NCBI GenBank assembly: GCA_029851415.1 | Contig: CM056744.1 | Location: forward strand, 117,026,838 to 117,090,837 | Reading direction: 5' to 3' | Source of the DNA: Eretmocerus hayati | Lineage: Eukaryota > Arthropoda > Insecta > Hymenoptera > Aphelinidae | Length of the DNA stretch: 64,000 nucleotides | Shown: piece after piece, positions 49,475 through 62,152 of the stretch | Numbering within the stretch: the first letter of the stretch is position 1 | Layout: the number at the start of each line of letters is the position of its first letter | The notes under the pieces: generated by a model | Told to the model about the DNA's origin: nothing | The model's database searches: none | What the model saw: only the letters and a program-made list of their open reading frames with translations | Translations under genes and position numbers: made by a program

Positions 49475-50045
49475 ATAGTACATTTCGATACGAGGGTGAA
49501 AAAACTTGTTTTTCGATACACTGTGCGTAAGAGTGCACTTTGCGCACAGTTTGTCGACTTTTACTCACCAGTTTATCGAAAAGTATAGTTAGATACACGG
49601 CCGTAAAACCTATTATTCGCATCCTCGTGATGATTCCGACCCTCGCCTGCGGCTCGGGCCGGAAACCCATCACTCGGACGCGAATAAAACGTTTTACGCC
49701 CTTGTATCGAAATGTACTATTTCGCGTCCGAGTGATGGGTTTCCGGCCTAAGCCGTAGGCGAAGGTCGGAATCAACACGAGGATGCAAAACGTAGGTTTT
49801 ACACCCGTGTACCTAAATGTCTTTTTCGATACACTGTGCGTAAAAGTGCACTTTGCGCACAGTTTGTCGACTTTTACTCACCAGTTTATCGAAAAGTATA
49901 GTTAGATACACGGCCGTAAAACCTATTATTCGCATCCTCGTGATGATTCCGACCCTCGCCTGCGGCTCGGGCCGGAAACCCATCACTCGGACGCGAATGA
50001 AACGTTTTACGCCCTTGTACCGAAATGTACTATTTCGACAAACTG
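49475..50045. repeat. GC-rich foldback repeat, copy 4, with a nearly identical 214-bp direct duplication
   Basis: Segments 49511-49724 and 49823-50037 are almost identical; I count only a few differences (for example AAGAGTGC versus AAAAGTGC, and TGTATCG versus TGTACCG). Each contains the hairpin CTGTGCG...CGCACAG, the core CCGACCCTCGCCTGCGGCTC followed by GGGCCGG, and the border TCGAAATGTACTATTTCG. Between them, 49725-49822 holds an inverted partial copy (GCGTCCGAGTGATGGGTTTC...). The whole is an alternating direct/inverted structure. Confidence 0.9.
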
Positions 50046-51724
50046 TGTGAGAAAAAAGAAAATCAGTGCGGAAAAGACGCACTTTTCCGCACTGCGTCCC
50101 TCCTGCAAATAACTTCGAAGCTGCGTTTAGTGCGGCGAATGGTCCTATTAATTTAATACCTGTTCCCAACTTGTAGAAGTTTGAGGTCGAAAAAACACTA
50201 AAAAGAACACAAGAAATTTTTACCAAATCTACCTCACTGTCTCAGGCAAAAAGCCGTTGGGCAGGGTTCCTTTGGTACTTCTTTGTATGACAGCCCTGTC
50301 TGTCACTGTGGTTTTATCTTCGGACTTATACCAGTCTAGTTATGGTCCATGAGATTATAAAATATTTAAAAAGGGCAACAGCAAGACGTTTGTCCAATAA
50401 CAATTGATCCTCTCGCTGCACGGTGGTTGGGAGTGAAATGTTGTATTCGATAGAGGTCTCATTTTGGTATATTTCTTAAACCGATAATAGTTCCGGCTCA
50501 CAGACGGTGAGACCATAATTTTTTGGCTCAAAGTGACACTTTCAAACTATTCAATTTTTAAGACGAAAAATTCAGGTTTTCTCCACTGTGCTAGGCTGGA
50601 GACGTCAAATTGAACTTCGTTACCCGTCAATCAGAAGCGGAGATTGTAAGCTTTCGATTTACCCGAGGATTGACCACTGATTAAGGTATGCTTCTTCCAT
50701 GGATGTTGAAGATACAATCTAGTTCAAGGCCTTTCCTATCATTATTCATTAGAGAATGAATTGTATTTTGAGAAGGAACGAGTTAATATCATTGCAAAAA
50801 GTATCCTTGGACGTCCTCAACTTCGACGTCATTGGGTCGAACTTTAAATTTTCCTGACCATTTCGCTCAAGATCTTTGATACCACCAACCCTCTAGAATC
50901 TATCATATTTGGAGGCTCAATTTCAACATACAAAATTTTCCGATGCTCTTCAAATAATCTACATATCTTTGTGTATTCATGTAATTTTCATTGCCACTCT
51001 GTTTAACCGATACTTATGCCCTAACAAAGACAACAGTGTCTGAAAATAAATTCGATCGAGGTAAATCTAGCTCACTCCTACTTTGGCAAAAAGTTCTCGC
51101 AAAAAGTACCAATACGAGCCGATGAGTACAGACCATCAATAGGAAAGAACTAGTTCTCGCTCGTTTGTATTCTACGATGCGCTCGATCGCTTTTTCTCTG
51201 GCGATGCACTATTTTGAGTGCTGTGAAAGCAAGCTTTACCTGTAACACGTGATTTTTTTATACCTCGTATGCAGTCCCCAAACGCGTACTGACTATTTCC
51301 CTGATTGTCATTGGCATACTTTTGAACGGATATGCACAGACAGTTGGCACAGTTGTTGTAGGCTAACTGCTCGATTTTGGATATCTTTCAGAAAGCGACT
51401 TGCTATCAGCTTTTATTTTTTTCTCTTACCATGGTTCCAAAGTAGGAATTCTTTGTCATATACTTTGAATGATTCCAGTGGGCAGATGCGGTTTGAATAA
51501 TCAGGTACAGAATGTCATGCGAGGCACTAGTCAAATTTCATGTCAAACTTACAAGAGGAGCACCAACCTTGCGGTTCCTGGATCTTGACGAAACTTTGGG
51601 AATCATCGAGGGAATCATCTTGTTCTGGTGAGTAATGAAGGTATCCAAAAGGGTTTCGTCCAATGGGCCTTTCATTCCAAGATCCCTGGTAGAAAACTGA
51701 ACATATTTTTCTGGCTTGAAAGCA

Positions 51725-51915
51725 GTTTCTGGCCAGAACCACAGCATCAAAATATGTTCAGCAAAACTGCCCAGAAAATGGCGATGAACTGGCCATAAAT
51801 TTGGGGACCAAAGTCTTCAAACACTGAATGAGGAGTTGTGTGAGTGGTTTCTGGCCAGAAACTGGCCATCGCGAGTGAAATCCAAAATTGCCGTGTATCC
51901 CCATGGACTGGCCAT
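51725..51915. repeat. TGGCCAGAAA motif cluster 1
   Basis: The cluster includes TTTCTGGCCAGAACC, AACTGGCCATAAA, TTTCTGGCCAGAAACTGGCC and GACTGGCCATTATTTGG, on both orientations of the same short palindromic core TGGCCA. Confidence 0.7.
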
Positions 51916-53289
51916 TATTTGGTCGTCATATGTTATACTCTATGGCTAGATTCTTACTTCATAATTCATTGGTATCTTTTTGAAGCGGGCATTGTTTTCA
52001 GGAATAAGGAAATTGAATGTACCTGTTTTGTACCGCGTATTTAGACGGATGTGAACCAGAACGGTATGTGTCCATTTCAGATTTATAAAAAGTTGCCTTG
52101 GGATTTTTAGGACTGTTTTGGTCGGCAATTACTTTCATGGGAAATTATTCTCGCGTTATGAAATTGAATTGATAATTAGAATGATGAATTGGAATTCGTC
52201 CATATAGTTATGACCAACAGAAACAGCCTTCAAAATACCAAAGCAGTTTTTTGAAATTTCGAAATGGAGATATACCGTTCTGGTCCAGAGCCGTCCATTT
52301 ACTCATGTCCTATATGTAATATGTCTTCAAGTGAACGATCGTTCGCTTCTATATGTGCGCTCGCCTTTCTCCCTTTCTCCCCTTTTCGTTCCTCTTCCTT
52401 CTTCGTCTCATCTCTGATCTCGCGACTGCGTGCGTGTGCCCATCGGATCAGTGCTTATGCATCGAGATCGCTTGTGACCGCATGTCGAGTGAAATTTTGT
52501 ATTTGAGGTTTACGATTCTATTCTCTCGAAGTGCCACGTGAATTTCTAGCGAGTAACTTGCGTAAACGAGAAAACTCTTTCGAGTATTGATAACAGCTTA
52601 TAATCTCCAGTGAACAATCCTCTTCCGAATCGTTGGGTAAGTCATGATTCATTTTGAGGTTAAGTGGCGTGGTCAGGATTCGTTTTTCACGTCTCAACGA
52701 CAAATTTTTAGATCTTATTCTTCCTATGCACAGATGATGATACATTCGGAAAAAAAGAAAAGTGGTATATAGTTGCATACTTTTTGAACTCTTAGATGTA
52801 CGCTCAAGAAGTCTGGTCTCTAGCGTTGGATTTTATCTTACATAGTTACAGTGGTGCTGGAACTTGGAAGTGCCACTGAATATATTTTCACCAATTTGAA
52901 CACATGAATCAGTTGATGGAGTGATGATGACTTAACACTCAAAGGTGAGTGTTCTGTAATATTCTGTGAGTGAAATTCTGATGATCATGGATTCATCTTA
53001 GATAATTCTGTTCCAGATATGATACAACACATTCAATTGTGTATCAGATCCTCAGGGAGTGACGAGACCATTACCAACGACTTTCAAATGCAGTGCAACT
53101 TGTGGAAAATATTGTTCTAAACTATGTGTCACGTGCATCTGTATCACATAAGATTTATGATATGAATATAATATCTGTACAGTCATTCCAATAAAGATCT
53201 GCTATTGCTTCCATTCCAGACAGTTTTTCGGCAGTCCTAGCCCAGAAACAGAGCATGTGATCTAAATCTGGACATTTTCTTCGTCGCAA

Positions 53290-53450
53290 TATGGCCAATT
53301 ATTGGCCAGAAACCAAGCATTTGATCCAGACCAGATCTGCTCAACATTTATCGAGGAGTTTAGCGTTTCATTCTCGCCAGAAATTGGCCAGAAGTGTCTG
53401 GCCAGTTTATGGCCAGACACAGCATACAAGTGGCCAGTTTCTGGCAGAAA
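53290..53450. repeat. TGGCCAGAAA motif cluster 2
   Basis: The cluster includes TATGGCCAATTATTGGCCAG, AAATTGGCCAGAAGTG, TCTGGCCAGTTTATGGCCAG and AGTGGCCAGTTTCTGGCAG. It shares the core TGGCCA and flanks GAAA/TTTC with cluster 1, 1.5 kb away. Confidence 0.7.
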
Positions 53451-55337
53451 TATCTTTTGATTTTCTACCAGGACAGCTCTGGAGATTAGCATTGTCAGCA
53501 TATCTATATGGACAATTTTTAAGATGGTCCTATATATTAGGCAATGATAATCTCCATAACTGTATCTCTGGACAGGAGGCCCATTGGACTAAACCCTTGG
53601 AGATACCTTCATTTCTCACCAAAACAAGATGATTCCCAAAGTTACGTCAAAAATTAGGACCCGCAAAGTTGGCATTCCCCTTGTTAGTAAAATTGAATCT
53701 CGCCCTTCGAAAAATCATATTTAGGTCGAATTCTATTGGATTTTTTATTCAGAGTACTATTAAGATGAATGCGTGGTACTGCACTGAGGGCCCAGAAACT
53801 GAATATAACATCAGTAAAAATAATATTCTATTTGAATCTAATGTCATTTGGGTCTATGTATTATCTCATTCAATTTGTATTTCGAAAAGACGCGTTTCGG
53901 ACATCTGATTATGTTCTTCTTCAGGTGAAAAAATTTACCTTGTAACAGTAAGGTTATTTTAATGACTAAGCAAAACTGACCTAATATCACATTGTTAATT
54001 CTATGCATGATTATATTTCATGTGTTGTGATTCAATGATCGTATGACTAAAATATCATGTGATGCAGGTGATCACGTGAGCACCAGAAAAATGACGATGT
54101 TTCGTCATTTCAATTTCTTTCAACGACTTCATGAAATGGGGAACATATAAATTTCACTCATTCAATACAGAAATGCTACTTTCATGAAATCATCAGTAGG
54201 TCACCCGAAAGACCTAAAAAATTTGACAAAAAATATCAGGTGTCCGAATTCTCCTGAGAGCATATGAATACAATCAACAAATGAATTTGTTGCACCTCAG
54301 AAGCACGTGAGTGGCTCTCCAATCCATCGAAATCTGTCCCATTAACACTGACACACTTGACTTTGCTTTCGTTCGATGACCTCTTGGACAAATGTTTTGT
54401 CGCTGTAGCTTTTGTCAATATATAACGAGGCCACTCCGATCGTCACGCGGCTCTTATACACTGTTTTCTTTTTTCATCGCAAAGATCTCAGTTACATGGT
54501 ATTTACACTTTTAAGACATTTGTCTCAGCTATTATCAAACTGACTTCTAATTTCACAATTATTCCATGGCTATTACTGCATCCATTGACCTATTATTCAA
54601 ACATATTTTCCTTTAACAGATCCATCATAAAATACATCAGCTGTCTGCACATTACACAGAGCATACTAAAAATGTATATCGCAATCATTATAACCCGAAA
54701 GATCACTTTGAAAAATTTGGTTTGATTACCCGTCGTACGCCTAACCTGAGTTTAACAACTTTGCTATTATTAGAAGGTTCCTTATTCAGATAAGAGATTG
54801 CATTGTACTACTTCTCTGGTTAATATCTGATGGGCAGATGACACCGCTCTTTAAAGGTAATTAGATGACTATTATACAAAGTTGTACAACAAAGAGCAAA
54901 GTCGTTACGCTTGGTCATTAAAATGCAGTTAACTTTATACTGACACTTTCAAATGCAAGGATATAATGAGTTTGCAAGAATGTGGTTTTGGATTCGGGGT
55001 TTGGAGGTAACAGATGGTCAAAATCGTGTTCGCATGAGAAGCGAATTACTTATTGGATTAGCAGATTATATACCGTCCCTGAAGTGCTGCCTTCATCAAA
55101 AAGGCTTAAAATATTTTGGAAGAAGTGAGGATATGAGTTACATAAATTGGATCTGTTTACTCTTGGCCTGCAATCAGTCTCGTAATCGATGGTATTGAAA
55201 AATCAATTGTGTTTGTTCTATGTGACTCTTTTCTATAAGATAAATTCGGTGGTTTGGATCGACCTCAAATGATTTCTTGTTTTACAGAGAATATTTATGG
55301 TAGGTTCTAATTCATATTTTCGCTTTTGCGCAGCGAA

Positions 55338-55740
55338 AAAATGGCGGAGAAATTTGCGTTGAGTGATACCGATACCAAAAATTTTCGATTCAACCATTCG
55401 ATTACTTGTCTTCAGACTTTCAAAATCCGCTTCCCAGAGATGAGAAATTTTGATCTGAAGCGATTTTATGAACAAAAACGGGAATCGTTTGTAAAACATG
55501 AACGGCAAAGTTGGTATGTACCCAACATGCTCCTATACTCTTATCCCGAAAGAGTGTGCAGTACGATTTTTTTACCCTTCAGAACGTGTTTACCAAGTCA
55601 ATATAAGCCAAATAATAGTGATCTGGACGGATGAAAACACCTCAGAAAAAAACTCTCAGTGTGGTTGCACGGGGCCAAAGATTGGTAAGTTGGACATAAC
55701 CTTTCGTGAGCTCTCAAAAATTACTTTTTGGAAGAATTGA
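55338..55740 (+). pseudogene. Overlapping unrecognised plus-strand frames, possibly a decayed gene
   Basis: An acceptor-like TTTTCGCTTTTGCGCAG precedes an ATG at 55341. The frame reads MAEKFALSDTDTKNF and KIRFPEMRNFDLKRFYEQKR. Around 55500 another frame takes over with protein-like content (CSYTLIPKECAVRFFYPSER) and ends at a donor-like GTAAGT near 55685. A frameshift between the two would make one longer protein, but I cannot show that. No family is recognised. A further frame at 54953-55198 just upstream is of the same quality. Confidence 0.2.
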
Positions 55741-58700
55741 CGCAGCTCGACTCCAATTTAGTCAACATCAGCCGCATCTTTTGAAACTAGTTTTTCAAAA
55801 TGAGATAGGGCACGTTGAAAAATAATGGGTAGGCTCGAGTAGGCTATTGAGAAAATGGCTCAATGGGGGAAAGTTGGGTACATCTACTTCAATTCAAAAC
55901 AGAATAGCTGAACCACTGCGAGATTTACGAATGGCATCGAAAGATTTGGTACAGAAACAATAAGAAATGAACTTAGAACAATGACAGAGAATCCAGTAGC
56001 TTTTGAATCTGGATATGATTCCGTTTTATGAAAATCCAATCACCATTCACATAAAACTCGTACTTCGGAATCCATGGTGACATCAATATCATGGTCGTCG
56101 ACACCATCACAAACAATTCACAAAATCCAAACTCGGTATATCTGAGAATCGGAGTAGTCCTTATCTAGCTCAAATCGCATCCAGCAATCAACTATCCGTG
56201 AAAGATCACTGGAACTGAGTGATCGATCACTATATCAATAGCATGACTCAGAAGAAAAATTCTTTGAGAAAGGGTCGATGACTGATGTACCGTATAGTTT
56301 ATACTTGAACGAATTCTCGTCTAGCTTGAACAAACTTTAAAAGACCGAAGCAGAAATCTGTAAATGGTATTCGAATTAGGAAGTGAGAAGTCTCGTTATT
56401 TGAATTGAACTGGTGCATGAGATGACATTTTTGGGTGTGACTCGGTGTCTAGTGCGACTGTTATCGCATTCTAACGATTCATTCCAATACTTTCCTCCAC
56501 AAACATCAGCAATGACAGATTTTTAACTATTCTCGAGACAGTCATCCAGTTTTCAGTGTTATTACAAATGTCAAGCACGCTATTTTTTGCCATGCCGGGA
56601 AATATTGTTTTGGAAAATTTATCATTCTTAACCTGATCGCAAGACTAAGATCCTTCTCGTGTCTTGAATCCAACCTTGTCTCCAAAATTATTCCGATGTA
56701 TTGAAGTAGACTTCCCATCAAACATCTATTCATCTATCTCTCGATATTTTTCATCTTTTTTGCTGCTAAAATTTGCTGGGAAAACCCACAAGCAATCCAA
56801 AGCGAGCCTTCAACTTAACCTTCAACAGCTCTATGAATTTTAAAGAATCGTATAATTTCATAGCAAAGTGCTGAATGAATGTTGCTTCACACATCAACTG
56901 ACGTACTCAAATACGACGAAAGCTCAAAATTCCTTGCCTCACATAACAGTAATTCTGCAGTAAGATTTGATGCAATCATCCACGTGTACGATATGGAAGC
57001 TATACGGATATATAAATAAGTATCCTTCGGATGAAATGATGACGAATCATCAGGATACGAGCTTTTCTCCTTGCTCTTCCTGATAAACTTCATACTGTAC
57101 GTGAGATAAGGAAGCTGGCTGCACATGTTTGTGTGCTTTGATGTTGTTCGTGACAAGAATGACATTTTCCATTCTTGGAATGTGACAGAGTCCATGTAAC
57201 AAGATGTACGAGGAGATGTACATACATACTTTCCTGACTATAATCTCAAAATTCTTTGACAGTCTGTATCACGTACATAAAACATATGCATTGTACACTC
57301 TTGTCCAAAAGACAACGCAAAACAAGTATACTCAAATCTTCCGACGCCAGTGGATTTTCTGAAAAAATATGATCAACTCATCAGCCGTGTAATTTTTCAT
57401 CTTATAGAGAATGCACGCAAGTTTGATAAGTCTATATATGATTTAACAGAGTGGTTTCATGGAAGTATATTAATCTACAAACTTCAATCAACCCTCACTT
57501 TCTCTGCGACCTTCATCCAAAAACTACCCCTGATCATCAATCATACTGTCTCCGTTTCTGATTACGATTTTGATCCCCCTTCCATCTTGATATTTCTGTG
57601 GCAATGGCGCAGTATCGGACCTTGACCGTCACCCTTCGATAACAAATTTCGAAATCTCCTCCATCTACAACCGCATGGCAACAAGACTTATACATCCCAG
57701 CTTGCGGTAAGCGTGCAGCACGGTCATGGCATTTGAAATTTACATCTTATCCGAAAAATTTCAGTTGTACCATTTGAGATGAGCTGTAGACTTCTGACTC
57801 ACACTTGACAGCTCGACGTTTCGCCCAAATCAAAAGATTATTGCAGAAAAGTGAGGAACGGCTGATTCCTCCGGAGGTATCAGCCGTTTCCCACTTTTCA
57901 AGCCTGACTTACAATATTAACAGATTTTTCTTCACAATTACCTCGAATTTTCTTTTGATTTGGGCTACTCAATGAAATGTCGCTTGTAGAAAAAAAAAAC
58001 TATCACAAAAGTGTCACAAACTAGACAAAATTTCTTCGAAAAGTGACAGTGAAATAAATCCTGAAATTCATATTCGAGCTCGTTCAATTTCGTTCAATTT
58101 CAAGTTCATACCAAAACCTTGATTCTAGGATGATTATCGCCGTAATTATCGACAAAAAACGCAACGCTTCTGATGGGTTTCCTGGATAGATTTTGAGTGA
58201 GAACTATAATTCATCGAAATCCAACGAAATCGAAAATGGATTTCGCTCGGGATTTCGTTAAAAACTTTGAATTTCATGTAAGATCCCGTATCTAGATCAA
58301 AATGAAGGATGGTGATGAGATTTTCGCACAGATTCCATTTTTCGGTAAAATTGACACACGGATCAAATACATTCCTGGGGCAATGGTACTAAAAAAAGTC
58401 TACATTCACGAAGAATTGAAGTCTGCATGGGAAGGATCCAATATAACCTAGAAGTATCCAAGAGAAATTACCCCGATGTAAGATATCGCAGAGTTGATCA
58501 CAAGATTATAACGGTCCACTGACAGCTCAGTGAACAATCTATTTGAGTCTTGCGGTCAGCCACACTATATTCATTTTACACCCACACTATCCAGTTATTA
58601 TAGCCGATCACGACAATGAGCTGCTACGGTTAGGTGTGCAGCTCGCGGTCAGCAATGTGAGCGACTTTTTACCAATCGGGTAAAAAATGCGTTTCATACC

Positions 58701-61225
58701 GATAAGCATAACTCGGTGTTCTCGTGGCCCGATCTTATCGTCGGTCAACTAAAGTATGTTGTTGATCGCTAATTCTTGTTTGGTGGGGGTGGCTATGCTG
58801 AAAAAAAAAACGCCTTTCGGTGGATAAGCATGTATGTCTGTCTGTGTGTAGGAGAGCCCGAGATTTGTATAGGACCAATTTTAGTTGCGAAATCGATCAG
58901 GTTGCAGATAATAGTAGCCAACGGCAAATCGGCAAAAGTGGCTGCCGTAATATATACTTTATTTGCTTTGAGCGCCTTAGAAATTCCCTCGGGAATACCC
59001 AAATGGGATTAGGAGTGCTTCATTGTTGTGATTACTTATCGCAGTAATGCTGAAAATCACGTGAAAATCGATGAATAAGCTTGGATTTACCTGGTGCAAA
59101 TTTTGTACAGAGTTGAACTTGGAACGAAATCTGGAATTTGTTTTCATTTTTTGCTGATTCGGTAACTTTGTTCAGTGCGAGAATTTCTCGACTAGTAGTC
59201 TTTTGATCATCGTCTTTTTCGGTTGATTCAGATGGAAAAATTTATTTTTTCATGGCGCTTGTGGATTGTCATTTGAATGAGGTAAATTTAAGAAGTCGTT
59301 TGTCCACTTAATGAGGGTTTAAATGAGAGTCTTATTGTCTTGTTGAGGTTATTCTACCTTAGCTGGACGACAATAAGACTTATAAGGTACCTGATGCGTC
59401 ATGGAATACCAATATACTAATGCTGAGTAGGATATCGATTATCCCAAGAAAGGTCATCCTGAATTTAGCAATGTTTCATATCAATTGACTTGGATGTTTT
59501 AAAGAAATGCTCAGAGGTATGAGAAGATGAGTTTGGGATGGCATAACAATTTTCTCCTGTGAAAATTGATTTGTTTTGAAATCTGTCTCAGATCTGGGAT
59601 CAAAGTGAGGTTCGAAGACTGATTTCCTGACAAAACTAGATTAGTTCTATTCATCACTCACGATTTGCCAACATTCAACGAGCCTGGCTGGTCCTGAAGA
59701 ACTTCAACGCAACTTTTAACACAAATTTACATTGAGCCATTATGTAAAATTTTCTCCGAAATTCACATCGGTTGATGCCCAGAGTCCCAACTTGTAATGA
59801 AGATAATCTGATAGCAAACGTCTAGTTCTCTACAACGACATGGATTATTGGAAAAATTAGGGAGACTTTTGATGACATCAAATCTAACAGTACTTCTCAA
59901 AATACCTGAATCTTCTGAAACTTCATGATCGTTTAATTAAAACTGATCAAAGAACCCACCAAAACTTAAATTTTAACGAGCGCAAAATTGTTGATAAGAG
60001 TATATATACTTACTCGTAGACTTCATAATGGAGTGAACAGCAAACAGAGTTAACCAGAAACTCGTTCTGCAAGAGAGAGAGCATACATATTATATATCCA
60101 AGACCAAAAGTACACATCGTTGACATGACTTGAGGCAAGGCAACTTTTCAACTTTTTCTGATCTACTGACATGCATATGCCATACTTATATATTTCGACT
60201 ATATCAAAAACTCGATGCTTGAGAATTGCAAGTGAGTCTGGCATTAAATGCGGAAATACAGCAGATCTCAACGGGTGGGAGTATGGCTTTGATGCTTCTC
60301 GGGTCCAATGTACTCGCGACGCACAACTTTACAAAAAGAAACTTGGTGACAGAATTCAAGATTTCAAAATGCCGGTCGGTCGCGTGTGCCGCGAGAGCAT
60401 ATTTTGAATTTTACCGATCGAAGTGAAATCAGTGGCTGCTGTAAGGACCCCCGGGGATAACCCGTTGCTGCTGGTATTATAATTCTTTTTTTTTGTTGGG
60501 AACCACTTTTTTGGGGCTGATATAATCACTTTGCGGACTGTGCAGTGAATAGTAAAATACGTGAGAGGCTGGTATGTATTGGATTGGGATTGATTTATAT
60601 TGATTGAAAACTTGTTTTTGTTGTTATCACTGGATGGTTTGATGGGGTTGTGGTTGATGAAGATATCGACTTATAATCATTCAGTAAATAGACACATGTG
60701 AAAGGAAAAGGTATAAAAACACCTTTCAATCAAGTTGAATGGGAACCTTATACAATGATTCATCTACTTTGAAATGATTTTGACACCAAATTTTCACTCA
60801 TAGTAGGGTGACAATTTGAGATTCTCAACTAAATAAATTCATCAGCTACCTTTCAGCATGTATGAAACACTGGAAACTGTTCTGTTCGTTAAAAATCTAT
60901 TACAGATACTCAAAATCATAACCGATAACCATAGAACAGTGCTGTGCACTCCTAGGTTTTTTTTTTAAGCACGCCTAGATTAATCTTGGAAGAAGATCAA
61001 TAAATTGTGCATTTTTTTCGGAAGTTTGTGAAGATAGACTTCAAGCCTCTTGATGGTTTCGTATCAATTCATCATTTCGGCTACTTTTGTGGAGAAGAAT
61101 TGCCAAAAAATTATTGCCCCAAAGGAACTCATTATTCGAAGAAATTCGTGGAAATAAGTATACATGAGTAATTTTTCATGTTTTACTTCAGAACCCCGGA
61201 AACAGATTTCAAAGCGAGTTTGAAG
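55741..61225. other. Intergenic interval, nothing supported
   Basis: Short frames such as 57350-57625 (plus) and 56542-56733 (minus) have no splice or domain support. No RNA gene or clear repeat was seen. Confidence 0.4.
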
Positions 61226-61227
61226 TA

Positions 61228-62150
61228 CACTACCGGTCAAAAGTTTAAGCTCACCCAAAGTTTTTTTTTTCAATTTTGTGAGTTAAACTACTCGGCTCTA
61301 TTTGACCGTAGACGACTCTTCCGGAGCTCATTTTGAAGGTTTTTTCACGTAATTTAAGATGGCGTTATTCATTTTTATCCGCACGGATCGGGATCTTTCC
61401 AAGTTGAGTTTGGAAATGTGTCAATTTCGACGATTTTTGAGAGGATCTTTTGGCTAGGGGCAATTTGAGCCACATGAATGTTTCAATATGGGAGTTGTGA
61501 GATACAAAAGTACAATTCTAGAGCTTCACAATCCATTTTTGAACGTCCCTCTACGCCACTCCCAGTCCGAGCTATGACACTTTTTCTGAGGTGATATATC
61601 TCGCAAAAAGTAGCATTCCAATTCGAGAGAGATAGAGAGATGCATTTTTATGAAGTATAATCGTCATTTCTGTCATCTTTCATCTATATCTTGATCTAGG
61701 AAACGAAAAACCTTTGAAATATGCCCCAAAAAGTGAATTTTCTCGTCATTTTTGAATACAGGTGCTAGTTTTTGCGAAAAATCTTCCCTCAGAGAAAGTG
61801 TCATAGCTCGGACTGGAAGTGGCGTCGAGGGACGTTAAAAAACGGATTTTGAAGCTCTAGAATTGTACTTTTGTATCCCACAACTCCCATATTGAAACAT
61901 TCATGTAGCTCAAATTGGCACGTGCCAAGAGGTTCTCTCAAAAATCGTTGAGATTGACACTTTTCCAAGCTCAAATTGGAAAGATCCCGATCCGTACCGA
62001 TAAAAATTAATAATGCCATCTTAAAGTACGTGAAAACCCCTTCAAAATGAGCTCCGGAAAAGTCCTCTACGGTCAAATAGAGCCGAGTAGTTCAACTCAC
62101 AAAATTGAAAAAAAAATTTTTGGGTGAGCTTAAACTTTTGACCGGTAGCG
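61228..62150. mobile_element. Tc1/mariner-type foldback element, 923 bp
   Basis: The ends read CACTACCGGTCAAAAGTTTA on the left and, as reverse complement, CGCTACCGGTCAAAAGTTTA on the right. TA duplications lie at 61226-61227 and 62151-62152. The inverted arms are about 365 bp (61228-61593 and 61790-62150) around a non-palindromic spacer of about 200 bp. The terminal sequence resembles typical Tc1-like ends in insects (CACTRCCGGTCAAAAGTTT). No transposase is encoded. Confidence 0.92.
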
Positions 62151-62152
62151 TA

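Larger units (their letters stand above)
50046..54950. other. Intergenic interval with scattered TGGCCAGAAA motifs
   Basis: No supported gene. A minus-strand frame at about 51545-51750 has protein-like stretches (TRDLGMKGPLDETLLDTF) but no family or splice partner. Two clusters of TGGCCAGAAA-type motifs are listed separately. Confidence 0.4.

Noticed and set aside
61801..62076. A 91-residue minus-strand frame.
   Set aside because: It lies entirely within the inverted arm of a foldback element and has no transposase features.
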